Counted from the stretch's first letter, positions 1 to 7,110 are shown. The stretch is 11,533 nucleotides of DNA from Verrucomicrobiota bacterium (GCA_005798925.1 SYID01000217.1:1-11533); one strand, 5' to 3'. Translations and numbers: made by a program. The notes: a model not told the origin generated them from the sequence alone.

Positions 1-2372
1 ACGCGGAAGCGGCGGACGCCCAAGGCGAGCAGCTGGGTGACGTATTCGGCGCCGGTCTGGGCGCGCGAATTGAAAAGCGTGTTCCGGCAGCCGGCGTCGG
101 CCTTGAGGATGTGCTCGGCGCCGACGCGGTCGCGCAGCTTGACGCGGTGCTTCTCGCACGGACGGCCGCAGTCGCGGTAGTCCTTGCCTTGGGAGAGGAA
201 GGCGCAGAACACGCAGTGCTCCATATGGAACATCGGCATGTGCTGATGGATGGTGACCTCGAACCATTCCGGCGGGGCGGACCGGAAGAGCGCGGTGACC
301 TGCTCGGAGTCGAGGTCGTAGGAGACCGTCAGGCCTTCGAGGGCGTGCTCGCGCATGAGCCATTCGGCGGTCAGGCCGTTGGCGACGTTGAGGGAGAAGT
401 CGGCGCGGAGGCGCCTGCCCTTGAAGGCGCGGAGATCCTCGTGATTGCGCACCAGGTAGCCGTCGGCCTCGCAAGACAGGACGATCTCGCTGATGCGACC
501 CTCGCCCTGCTTGTGGATCCGCGGGCCCATGGCCCAGAACTCGACCTTGCGGCCGGCTTCCTGCTCGTAAGCCCGGACGCGGGCCACGGCGGCCCGGAAC
601 TTCTTCGGGTCTTCGTATTCGGCGTAGATCACGCGGGCGCCGCTCGCCAGGGCGGGCTCGAGCTGCTCCGGTTCGCGGATGACGACGACGATCTCGGCCT
701 CGCCCGGGCGCTTCGGCTCGAAGGGAGCGACCTGGGTGGCCGCTTCGTCATAAGGCAGGAGCGTCCAGCGGAGCGGCTGGCTGCGTAGCTTCGTGATCTG
801 CTCGGCGAGCTCGCGGCGGAGACGGTTCAGCTCGCTGACCGGTACGATGAGGGCGCCCTCGAGGTCGGCCTGCAGGTCGCCCAGCTCGAAGCCCGTGTCG
901 CCGAGTCGTCCGAGCTGGTCGCGGAGAGTGGTGAAGTCCATCGGACGCTTCTCGGCCGCGGCGCAGGGCATCGTGGTCTCGCCGGCGACGACGTGGCCCT
1001 CGCCGTCGTTGAATTCGACGCGCAGGGGCTGGCCGAGGCGGCCGATGACCTTGGCGTGGAGCGGGCGGCGGAAATTGGCCTTCTCGCGGTCCCAGGAATC
1101 ATGGAGACGCTTGTCGAGCTCCTGGTCCTTGGTCTTCCAGAGGATCGCGCCGGGCAGCACCAGCGACCAATCGACGTCTTCGCGGCCGAAGCGGACGAAC
1201 GTCAGGCCGCCGCGGGCGGGCTCGAGCCCGTGGACGAAGCCGCCCTGTTCGCGTTCAGCCGGCTTGCCTTGGTCGAAGACCACGCCGTCGCCCGGCTTGA
1301 GCGGGCCTTCGAGGCGCATCGTCACGCCGTTCGTGGCGACGTCGACGACCGTGCCGAGGTAGGCGCCGCGCTTCTTGCCGAAGCGGGCGTGGACGAGGCG
1401 CTGGTTGTCGATGCCGCGGAGCCAACCCGTATGCAGCCCGCGCGAGAACGTCATCTGCATCGCGTAGTCTTCTTCCTGCCGGACCTGGAGCGCGGCGCGG
1501 TCGGCGTCTGCGCCCTTGGCGAACGCCTCCCAGGCGGCGTCCACCGCCCGACGGTAGGCCCTCGTGATGGCGGCGACGTATTCCGGGGACTTGAGGCGAC
1601 CCTCGATCTTCAAGGAACGGATGCCGGCACGGATCAGGTCAGGGATGACCTCGATGCCGGCGAGGTCCTGCGGGGAGAGGAGGTAGGCCTTGTCGCCGAG
1701 GTCGCGGACCACGCCGTCGACCACGAGTTCGTAAGGCAGGCGGCAGGCCTGGGCGCATTCGCCGCGGTTGGCCGAACGGCCGCCGAGCGATTCGCTGGTG
1801 AGGCACTGTCCGGAATAAGCGACGCAGAGCGCGCCGTGCACGAAGACCTCGAGGTCGAGCGGCTCGCCTTGGGCGGCCTGTTCCGTCCGCATCTTCTGCA
1901 TCTCCGGAATCGAGACCTCACGGCCCAGCACGGCGAGCGAAGCGCCGAGGCCGCGGGCGTAATCGGCGCCGGCGGCGCTCGTGACCGTCATCTGCGTCGA
2001 AGCGTGGATCGGGAAGTCAGGGGAGATCCGCCGGATCAAGCGGCAGATGCCGGGATCCTGGACGATGGCGGCGTCGACGCCGGCGGCGACGATCGAGCGG
2101 AGCGTGCGCGCGGCCTCGGCCAGTTCGTCGGGGAAGATCAGCGTGTTGAAGGTCACGTAGCCCTTGACCCCGCGCCCATGCAGGTAGGCCATGAGTTCCG
2201 GCAGGTCGGCCTCTTCGAAGTTCTTGGCCCGGACCCGGGCGTTGAAGCGGCCGATGCCGAAGAACACCGCGTCGGCGCCGTTCTCGACCGCCGCGCGGAC
2301 GCAGTCCCATTCGCCGGCCGGGGCGAGGACTTCGGGCTTGCGCAGGGAGGCGAGGAGGCTGGTGGCGGACAC
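1..2372 (-). CDS. Large U32-family 'peptidase' (RlhA-like, DUF3656-type), C-terminus cut by window edge
   Basis: The reverse-strand frame is open without a stop from position 2372 to the left edge, giving 790 visible residues. The likely start is GTG at 2372-2370; the U32 opening KPEVLAPAGEWD follows at about residue 12, then GADAVFFG. The PROSITE-type U32 signature EVFVHGALCVAYSGQCLTS is complete, with Cys183 and Cys190, then RSANRGECAQAC with Cys206 and Cys210 (spacing C-X6-C-X15-C-X3-C). This resembles the cysteine sets that hold an Fe-S cluster in the U32 proteins UbiU/UbiV. The middle matches the long RlhA-like architecture. A second cluster near the visible end has Cys720, 723, 735, 739 and 762. 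E. coli RlhA hydroxylates C2501 of 23S rRNA and TrhP acts on tRNA U34, so RNA hydroxylation is the best inference; proteolysis is only the historical family name. No Shine-Dalgarno is visible. The gene is divergent from the dUTPase. Confidence 0.9.
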   Translation of the reverse strand, partial: MSATSLLASLRKPEVLAPAGEWDCVRAAVENGADAVFFGIGRFNARVRAKNFEEADLPELMAYLHGRGVKGYVTFNTLIFPDELAEAARTLRSIVAAGVDAAIVQDPGICRLIRRISPDFPIHASTQMTVTSAAGADYARGLGASLAVLGREVSIPEMQKMRTEQAAQGEPLDLEVFVHGALCVAYSGQCLTSESLGGRSANRGECAQACRLPYELVVDGVVRDLGDKAYLLSPQDLAGIEVIPDLIRAGIRSLKIEGRLKSPEYVAAITRAYRRAVDAAWEAFAKGADADRAALQVRQEEDYAMQMTFSRGLHTGWLRGIDNQRLVHARFGKKRGAYLGTVVDVATNGVTMRLEGPLKPGDGVVFDQGKPAEREQGGFVHGLEPARGGLTFVRFGREDVDWSLVLPGAILWKTKDQELDKRLHDSWDREKANFRRPLHAKVIGRLGQPLRVEFNDGEGHVVAGETTMPCAAAEKRPMDFTTLRDQLGRLGDTGFELGDLQADLEGALIVPVSELNRLRRELAEQITKLRSQPLRWTLLPYDEAATQVAPFEPKRPGEAEIVVVIREPEQLEPALASGARVIYAEYEDPKKFRAAVARVRAYEQEAGRKVEFWAMGPRIHKQGEGRISEIVLSCEADGYLVRNHEDLRAFKGRRLRADFSLNVANGLTAEWLMREHALEGLTVSYDLDSEQVTALFRSAPPEWFEVTIHQHMPMFHMEHCVFCAFLSQGKDYRDCGRPCEKHRVKLRDRVGAEHILKADAGCRNTLFNSRAQTGAEYVTQLLALGVRRFR

Positions 2373-2451
2373 GGGGCAAGGAAGGCACAGTCCGCCCTTC
2401 CCTGCAAAGAGCAATTCGCGTCCCGGGCCGGCCGGCAGGGCGCTTCCGGGA

Positions 2452-2480
2452 TTGCCCCGGAGCGGGCTACCCGCCCTAAT
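2452..2480 (+). promoter_or_regulatory. Candidate sigma70-like promoter for the dUTPase gene
   Basis: TTGCCC at 2452-2457 (4 of 6 to the -35 consensus) is followed after 17 bases by CCTAAT at 2475-2480 (4 of 6 to the -10 consensus). If used, transcription would begin within about two bases of the ATG at 2488, giving a leaderless or nearly leaderless mRNA. This agrees with the absence of any Shine-Dalgarno before this start. A small inverted repeat, GCGGG/CCCGC at 2462-2474, lies in the spacer. The rest of the 115-base divergent spacer (2373-2487) is GC-rich and shows nothing else I can name. The match is weak and rests on consensus comparison only. Confidence 0.25.
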
Positions 2481-2487
2481 CGAAGCC

Positions 2488-2862
2488 ATGTCCGACAAGC
2501 TCGAGGAAATCTTCCAGATGCAACAGGCGCTCAACCGGCGCATCGGCGTCGAAACCGCCGGCATGACCGAGGAGGAGAAGATCAAATGGGTCCTGAACTA
2601 CCTCCGCGCCATGCAGCAGGAGATGGCCGAGCTGACCGACTCCGTGCCCTGGAAGTGGTGGGCCAAATACCAGAAGTTCGACGAACAGAACGCCCGCGTC
2701 GAAGTCATCGACCTCTTCCACTTCCTCATCTCCATCGCCCAGGTCCTGGGGATGTCCGCCGACGACGTCTATCAGGCCTACCTGAAGAAGAACGCCGTCA
2801 ACCACCAGCGTCAGGACTCCGGTTACGTCAAGAAGGACGAAAACGACTCCCGTCATATCTGA
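2488..2862 (+). CDS. dUTP diphosphatase, dimeric all-alpha family (dUTPase_2 type)
   Basis: This 124-residue protein should hydrolyse dUTP (and probably dUDP) to dUMP, limiting uracil in DNA and supplying dUMP for thymidylate synthesis. It fits the all-alpha, MazG-related dimeric dUTPases rather than the trimeric Dut family. Visible motifs are E45-M-A-E48 before WKWW (55-58), then E72-V-I-D75 in VEVIDLFHFL, which are the ExxE and ExxD metal-binding helices. The C-terminal block KNAVNHQRQDSGY (101-113) matches the family's substrate-binding tail. The start at 2488 is chosen because the family fold begins at once (MSDKLEEIFQMQ); the open frame upstream lacks family similarity and antisenses the U32 promoter region. 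No Shine-Dalgarno precedes the ATG. The pseudopilin gene follows 11 bases after the stop, so the two are probably co-transcribed. Confidence 0.88.
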   Translation: MSDKLEEIFQMQQALNRRIGVETAGMTEEEKIKWVLNYLRAMQQEMAELTDSVPWKWWAKYQKFDEQNARVEVIDLFHFLISIAQVLGMSADDVYQAYLKKNAVNHQRQDSGYVKKDENDSRHI

Positions 2863-2873
2863 ACCCCTTCCCC

Positions 2874-3587
2874 ATGTCCCGCCCCCTCGTCCGCCGCCCC
2901 GGCTTCACGCTGGTCGAACTGCTGGTCGTCATCGCCGTGATCGGCATCCTGTCCTCGATCGCCTTCGGCCTGTTCAAGGCCGCCAACAACGCCCGCAACA
3001 AATCCAAGTCGCGCGGCGACATGCAGGCCATCTCCATGGCCTGCCAGGGCTACCGCAAGACCTACGGCGACTTCCCCTACTGCTCCTCGATCTCCGGCGA
3101 CAACCCGCGGCGCGACCTGCTCGACCAGCTCCTCGGCCGCAAACTCATCCGCTTCACCACACCGGGCGATTCTCCGGCACTCCTAGCCTTCGATAGCACC
3201 TCCCTGCCAGGCGGCACCAACCGACAGAAACGGAGCTTCCTGAGCTTCGACGAAATCACCACCAACGATGACGCGAACATCAACGACCCCGCCCTCTGCA
3301 CTCAGTTCATCGACGCCTGGGGTAATCCGTACGACTATCGCTATCGCGTGATCGGTTCCCACAAGCAGTGGTTGGCGCCTAATTTCCTGGCCGTGTCCTG
3401 CTCGGCCAACTTCGTCGAGGCGGCCACCGAAGGCGACGCGCCGAAACCCGACGAATACTGGGACCCTGCCGGCTCCAGCAGCGGCAAGATGGAGCAGACG
3501 GGCATCGTCCCGGCGAGTTACTTCGAGGAAACCGGCGATCCCGCCGGGCCCTTCCGCGCCGACAACATCGTCAATTGGGTGAACTGA
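2874..3587 (+). CDS. GspG-like type II pseudopilin, stand-alone
   Basis: The 237-residue protein opens with a short basic leader, MSRPLVRRPG, then a prepilin peptidase site G10/F11 and the hydrophobic helix FTLVELLVVIAVIGILSS with the required Glu at +5 (E15). The N-terminal half after the helix (GDMQAISMACQGYRKTYGDFPY) and the motif DAWGNPYDYRY resemble the GspG major pseudopilin of type II secretion. It is about 90 residues longer than a usual GspG, with extra polar sequence in the middle and a Pro/Gly-rich C-terminus. No other secretion genes are nearby, so it may be one of the many orphan prepilin-like proteins of Verrucomicrobiota and Planctomycetota. The start is set by the leader. The upstream sequence is pyrimidine-rich (CCCCTTCCCC) with no Shine-Dalgarno. 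The 3' end overlaps the convergent PAP2 gene by 17 bases. Confidence 0.85.
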   Translation: MSRPLVRRPGFTLVELLVVIAVIGILSSIAFGLFKAANNARNKSKSRGDMQAISMACQGYRKTYGDFPYCSSISGDNPRRDLLDQLLGRKLIRFTTPGDSPALLAFDSTSLPGGTNRQKRSFLSFDEITTNDDANINDPALCTQFIDAWGNPYDYRYRVIGSHKQWLAPNFLAVSCSANFVEAATEGDAPKPDEYWDPAGSSSGKMEQTGIVPASYFEETGDPAGPFRADNIVNWVN

Positions 3588-4275
3588 CCTCGCGGGCCAG
3601 CGGCCCGCGCATCGCCCAGGCCAGCCCGGCGCAGAGCAGCCAGGCGAGCAGTGCCGTGGCCAGGGTGTGCGAGAGGAAGTGCTCGCCACGGGCTACCTGA
3701 TAGAAGCCCATCCAGGCGCCCACGCCCAGACCGAGCGCCAGCCCGCGCCAGCGGCGTTCGGCCAGGATCCAGTAGGTCGCCATGAGGGCGAAGCCGCCGC
3801 TCGCGTGCCCCGCCGGGAACGCGTGACAAGGATAACCCGGAGGCTTGGCCTGGAACAGCAGCAGGTGCTCATGGGCGCCGCCGTAGAGTTTCAGGTCGAG
3901 AGGCGTCGCCATGTGCGTGACGGCCCGCAACTGCGTGCTGACGATCGGCACCAAGGCGAAGCAAGCCAGCAGGAAGAGAGAGCGCGCGCGCCGCCGCGGC
4001 CGGAACAGGGCGAGGCCGATCAGGCCGACGGCGGCGAGGATGATCAGCCCCTTGGGGCCGCGGTACGCCAGGACCATGCCGAGCGGATGGTCATGCGGGA
4101 TGAGCCAGGATTGGCCGTCCCAGAAAAAAGCCTGGAACCAAAGGTCGACCGCCTCGCCGCCCAGTCCGGGCACGCCGAAGAACACGGTCACGGCCGCGAG
4201 CAGGCCGGCCGGCAACAGCAGCGAACGCGGCTCAGCGCGCGGGATTGCGGAGTCCGTCTTGATGGAAGAGCTCAT
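3571..4275 (-). CDS. PAP2-family membrane phosphatase
   Basis: This 234-residue polytopic protein belongs to the PAP2 superfamily of lipid phosphatases, which act on phosphatidate, undecaprenyl pyrophosphate or lipid A phosphates at the outer face of the inner membrane. Hydrophobic segments lie at about residues 19-38, 75-91, 97-115, 160-172, 178-194 and 204-221. The phosphatase signature is FPAGHASGGFAL (P154-A-G-H157-A-S), followed by the catalytic-histidine region RGEHFLSH (H199, H203). The segment TQLRAVTHMATPLDLKLYGG is typical of the PAP2 subgroup whose members carry HFLSH rather than the classic HxxSD; that fit is recalled, not searched. The ATG at 4275 lies 44 bases inside the upstream sulfatase gene, which suggests translational coupling, and AAGG sits five bases before it. 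The substrate cannot be fixed from sequence. Confidence 0.85.
   Translation of the reverse strand: MSSSIKTDSAIPRAEPRSLLLPAGLLAAVTVFFGVPGLGGEAVDLWFQAFFWDGQSWLIPHDHPLGMVLAYRGPKGLIILAAVGLIGLALFRPRRRARSLFLLACFALVPIVSTQLRAVTHMATPLDLKLYGGAHEHLLLFQAKPPGYPCHAFPAGHASGGFALMATYWILAERRWRGLALGLGVGAWMGFYQVARGEHFLSHTLATALLAWLLCAGLAWAMRGPLAREVSSPN
3591..3609. terminator. GC-rich stem-loop between convergent pilin and PAP2 genes
   Basis: CGCGGGCC (3591-3598) and GGCCCGCG (3602-3609) form a perfect 8-bp stem with an AGC loop, three bases after the pilin stop codon. The same bases encode the tail of the PAP2 protein (RGPLAR). A stable hairpin just after a stop suggests transcript-end formation or protection for the pilin mRNA. 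Neither strand has the T-run of a standard intrinsic terminator, so it may only stall polymerase or block 3' exonucleases, or it may be a by-product of GC-rich coding. Confidence 0.35.
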
Positions 4276-6262
4276 CGGCGCCTTGGTAATAGATGATGGC
4301 TTCGTCGACCGCGCCTGGGTCCGGAGCGGCGACCGGCGCGAGCACGCCGGTCGCGAGGTCGGCGCGATACTGGACCGCTTGCCGGACGGGCTTGAGGACG
4401 GTGAGCAGGCCGTCGGGCCGCAGCAGCGCGACCTTCTGGTAATTGCTGATGAACGCCCGCGGGCGGTAGCCCGGGCCGAGCGCGTCGGCGCCCACGAAGC
4501 GGGAGACGTAATCGGCGCCCAGCAGGCCGAGGACCGTGGGGGCGACGTCGATCTGGCTCATCATCGTGTCGACCTTGCGCGGGGCGATGTTGCCAGGAGA
4601 CCAGATGAACAAGGGGATCTCGTATTTGCGGACCTCGAGCTCGCGCCTGCCGGCGACCGACGCGCAATGGTCGGCGACGATGACGAAGACCGTTTCCTTG
4701 AACCAAGGCTTGGCGGCCGCGGCTTTCAGGAAGGCGCCGATGGCGTAATCGGTGTACGCCACCCCGCCCTCGCGGCTGACCAGCCGCGGATCGATCCTGC
4801 CCGCCGGCCAGGTGTATGGCCGGTGATTGGACGTCGTCATCACGAAATGGTGGAAGGGCTTGCCGGCGGCGTGGGAATGATCCGCGGCTTCCAGCGACCA
4901 GGCGAACGCGTCCTCGTCGCACGCCCCCCAGGCGTTGGCGAAGGTCGGCTGCTTGCCGGCCGCGAGCTGCGTGGGGAGGTCGAGCTTGTCGTACCCGTTG
5001 CCTTCGAAGAAGGCGTTCATGTTGTCGAAGAACCCGTCGCCGCCGTAGATGAAGGCGGACTGGTAGCCCAGCGAACCCAGGGCGGAGCCCAGCGTCATCA
5101 GGTCGGCGTTGCCGGCGCGACGAAGCACCGACTGGCCGGGGATCGGCGGGATGGCCAACGACAGGGCCTCCATGCCGCGCACCGTCCGGGTGCCGCCGGC
5201 GTAGCAGCGGGCGAACCAAAGGGATTCGCGGGCGATGCGGTCGAGGTTCGGCGTGAGGTTCTTCCCGGCGTATTCCGGGGCGCCATAGCAGCCGAGGAAC
5301 TCGGCGCTCAGGCTCTCGATGGTGATCTGGATCACGTTCAGCCGCCGGGTCGGACCGGTCGGTCGGATTCGTCGCGTGATATCGCCTGGGTTCGCCGTGA
5401 CTGGTTCGCCGCCCTGCGCGAGGAGCGTCGCACGCAGCCGGGCCACGGCGTCGGTCCGCGAGAGGTAGAAGCGCTTCCACTCGAGCTGGTTGGTCCAGAA
5501 AGCCGCGAGGAAGGAGTACTCACCGTTCTTGGCGAGTTCGGCGTCATAGCTGTTGGCCCAGCTCGGCTGCGGGGCGCCCATGTGCCGCAGCCCGGCGGTG
5601 AGGCGCTCGCCCACGGAGGCGTGGGCCGCGGTGACCGTCTTCAGGTCGCGACGGCCGACGAAATAAGCCAGCAGGAGCAAGGCGCACAACGGCGCGAGCA
5701 GGCCCGCGATGCCGCGCCAACGGGGCGCGGAGTCGGCCGCGGCGGCCTCTTCCCACCGGCGGACGAAACCCAGGCGACGCCACAGCAGGAAAAGCCCGGT
5801 CGCGACCGCGAGCACCAAGCCTACGATCAATGGCATGTCGTAGGACTCGCGGATGTTTTTCACGACCTCGGTCGTGTAGACAAGGTAGTCGACGGCGATG
5901 AAGTTGAACCGGACGCCGAATTCCTCCCAGAAAAGGATCTCCGAGATCTTCCAGAACGTGAAGAGGAACGCGCCGCAGAACCAGAGAAAGCGCAGGAACC
6001 AACGGCCCGCGGCGACCGGACGGACGAAGGCGCTCAGCAAGCCGAAGGGGAGCGTCAGGAACCAAGCCATCATGACATCGAACAACCAACCGACGACGAA
6101 CGCGCCAAAAGTGGGCAGACCCCAGGAAACTTCCCGGGCGGCGGCGGCCAGCAAGCCGAGGCGGAGCAACGACCCCATCAGGACGTAACTCAAGGCCAGG
6201 AGCAAGGTGCCACCCTGACGTGAAGCCAAGGCCTTGGTAAACAATGCTTTCACGTCAGTCAT
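4232..6262 (-). CDS. LTA-synthase-like sulfatase-superfamily membrane transferase
   Basis: The 676-residue protein has five predicted N-terminal membrane helices (about 19-42, 50-80, 88-112, 143-161, 185-203) and then a periplasmic alkaline-phosphatase-type domain from about residue 297. Family motifs are in order: NVIQITIESLSAEFLGCYG with metal ligand E306, the nucleophile region GGTRTVRGMEALS with T350 as the likely catalytic Thr, FIYGGDGFFDNMNAFFEGNGYDK, TTSNHRPYTW with H470, and IVADHCAS with metal ligands D521 and H522. Such enzymes move phosphoglycerol (LtaS, OpgB/MdoB) or phosphoethanolamine from phospholipid head groups to an envelope acceptor. Phosphoglycerol transfer is the closer match, but the acceptor is unknown, and a diderm has no classical lipoteichoic acid. 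The gene lies 47 bases after yidD in the same direction. A short GTCAGT direct repeat (6254-6259, 6265-6270) straddles the start. Confidence 0.88.
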   Translation of the reverse strand: MTDVKALFTKALASRQGGTLLLALSYVLMGSLLRLGLLAAAAREVSWGLPTFGAFVVGWLFDVMMAWFLTLPFGLLSAFVRPVAAGRWFLRFLWFCGAFLFTFWKISEILFWEEFGVRFNFIAVDYLVYTTEVVKNIRESYDMPLIVGLVLAVATGLFLLWRRLGFVRRWEEAAAADSAPRWRGIAGLLAPLCALLLLAYFVGRRDLKTVTAAHASVGERLTAGLRHMGAPQPSWANSYDAELAKNGEYSFLAAFWTNQLEWKRFYLSRTDAVARLRATLLAQGGEPVTANPGDITRRIRPTGPTRRLNVIQITIESLSAEFLGCYGAPEYAGKNLTPNLDRIARESLWFARCYAGGTRTVRGMEALSLAIPPIPGQSVLRRAGNADLMTLGSALGSLGYQSAFIYGGDGFFDNMNAFFEGNGYDKLDLPTQLAAGKQPTFANAWGACDEDAFAWSLEAADHSHAAGKPFHHFVMTTSNHRPYTWPAGRIDPRLVSREGGVAYTDYAIGAFLKAAAAKPWFKETVFVIVADHCASVAGRRELEVRKYEIPLFIWSPGNIAPRKVDTMMSQIDVAPTVLGLLGADYVSRFVGADALGPGYRPRAFISNYQKVALLRPDGLLTVLKPVRQAVQYRADLATGVLAPVAAPDPGAVDEAIIYYQGADELFHQDGLRNPAR

Positions 6263-6309
6263 TAGTCAGTAATCCCGCCACCGAGGGCGAGCCTATTCCC
6301 AGCGGCCGC

Positions 6310-6564
6310 TCAGCGGCGCTCCGGCACTTCGTCGACGCCCGAACCGCCCCACGGGTGGCAGCGGCAGATACGGCGGAAGCCCAGCCAGCCACCCTTGAAC
6401 AGGCCGAACCGCGACAGCGCCGTCGCCATGTAGCACGAGCAGGTCGGGTGGTAGCGACATCCCGACCCTGGGATGAGGTGCAGCGGCTTCGACAAGAAAC
6501 GCTGGTAGATCCAGACCAACCCCAGCGCCAACCGGGTGGGCCAGGACGGAAGGGGCTCGCTCAT
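6310..6564 (-). CDS. yidD: Membrane protein insertion efficiency factor YidD
   Basis: This 84-residue protein matches YidD closely. It has a short hydrophobic N-terminus (LALGLVWIYQRFLSKPLHLIPG) followed by the cysteine-rich core SGCRYHPTCSCYMATAL, then KGGWLGFRRICRCHPWGGSG and the family end VDEVP. YidD is a small membrane-bound helper of YidC/Sec-dependent insertion. Its ATG overlaps the rnpA stop as ATGA (6561-6564), so the two are translationally coupled. This is the conserved rpmH-rnpA-yidD order. The usual next gene, yidC, does not follow. Confidence 0.95.
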   Translation of the reverse strand: MSEPLPSWPTRLALGLVWIYQRFLSKPLHLIPGSGCRYHPTCSCYMATALSRFGLFKGGWLGFRRICRCHPWGGSGVDEVPERR

Positions 6565-6923
6565 GCCGACGGGCCGGCCGGGGCGGCCGTGATGCGGGCG
6601 GCGGCCGCGGCGTAGACCTTGCGTAGCTCCGCAAGGGATCGCTTGAGCATGCCTGCACGGATCACCAGGACCACTTCCCAGCCGGACGGGAAGGCGGCGG
6701 GGTCGGTGCGGAACAGCTCACGCGACAATCGCTTGGCGCGGTTGCGGTCCACGGCCAAAGGGAGGTTTTTCTTCGCCGCGATGACCGCGAAACGAGAAGG
6801 ACCTGAGCGACCTGTCCGGCGGTAATTCAAAAGAAAAGGCCCGCAATCGAGTCGCGAGCCTTCTTGGCGGAGGCGGCTGAACTCGGCCGAGGCGCGAATT
6901 CGACGCTCCCGCGGGAGACGCAT
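6561..6923 (-). CDS. rnpA: Ribonuclease P protein component
   Basis: The 120-residue basic protein is the protein subunit of RNase P, which assists the catalytic RNA in removing 5' leaders from tRNA precursors. It has the family's opening LPRERRIRASAEFSRLRQEG, the central strand RFAVIAAKKN, and the RNR signature helix DRNRAKRLSRELFR (R60-N61-R62). Length is normal for the family. It begins six bases after the rpmH stop and overlaps yidD by four bases, so the three are one transcription unit. The upstream bases are CCTAAGCCCCC, with no Shine-Dalgarno, so initiation may depend on coupling to rpmH. Confidence 0.95.
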   Translation of the reverse strand: MRLPRERRIRASAEFSRLRQEGSRLDCGPFLLNYRRTGRSGPSRFAVIAAKKNLPLAVDRNRAKRLSRELFRTDPAAFPSGWEVVLVIRAGMLKRSLAELRKVYAAAAARITAAPAGPSA

Positions 6924-6929
6924 GGGGGC

Positions 6930-7067
6930 TTAGGAAGCGCCGAGGCGCTTACGACCGATGGCGCGGCGCTTGGCGAGGACCTTGCGGCCACCGGGGGTCT
7001 TGGAACGGGCGCGGAAACCGCACTTGCGGGCGCGGGCGATCTTGGACGGGCGGTAGGTGGGTTGCAT
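6930..7067 (-). CDS. rpmH: 50S ribosomal protein L34
   Basis: This short gene encodes 45 residues, MQPTYRPSKIARARKCGFRA followed by RSKTPGGRKVLAKRRAIGRK and RLGAS. It carries the invariant L34 features: the TYRPSK start, the GFRAR turn, GGRKVL and the Lys/Arg-rich tail. L34 is a small 23S-rRNA-binding protein of the large subunit. It heads the operon that continues into rnpA and yidD. No dnaA gene lies on its upstream side as in many bacteria; the divergent LOG-family gene is there. The bases before the ATG (CCTTAAAGCC) hold no Shine-Dalgarno. Confidence 0.97.
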   Translation of the reverse strand: MQPTYRPSKIARARKCGFRARSKTPGGRKVLAKRRAIGRKRLGAS

Positions 7068-7081
7068 GGCTTTAAGGGCAC

Positions 7082-7110
7082 AGCCAAGAGTCCCCCGCCG
7101 AGACTGTCAA
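7082..7110 (-). promoter_or_regulatory. Candidate rpmH operon promoter
   Basis: On the reverse strand a perfect TTGACA (-35; plus positions 7105-7110) stands 38 bases before the rpmH start. The hexamer 17 bases downstream, TTGGCT (7082-7087), is a poor -10. Position and the exact -35 favour a housekeeping promoter for rpmH-rnpA-yidD, but the -10 is not convincing. Confidence 0.35.

Noticed and set aside
111..788. 225-residue plus-strand open frame
   Set aside because: It is the exact codon-phase complement of the U32 gene, open only because GC-rich coding avoids TTA, CTA and TCA codons.
993..2873. Long plus-strand open frame running into the pilin gene, which would give an 864-residue fusion
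   Set aside because: It is antisense to the U32 gene, low-complexity in Asp/Glu/Arg/Ala, crosses the dUTPase in another frame, and becomes meaningful only at the prepilin leader at 2874.
3911..6223. 770-residue plus-strand open frame
   Set aside because: It is antisense to the sulfatase and PAP2 genes, whose motifs are unmistakable, and shows no family features itself.
6254..6270. GTCAGT direct repeat at the sulfatase start as a regulatory site
   Set aside because: Two 6-bp copies could be chance; one lies in the coding sequence (Thr-Asp codons) and no further units exist.
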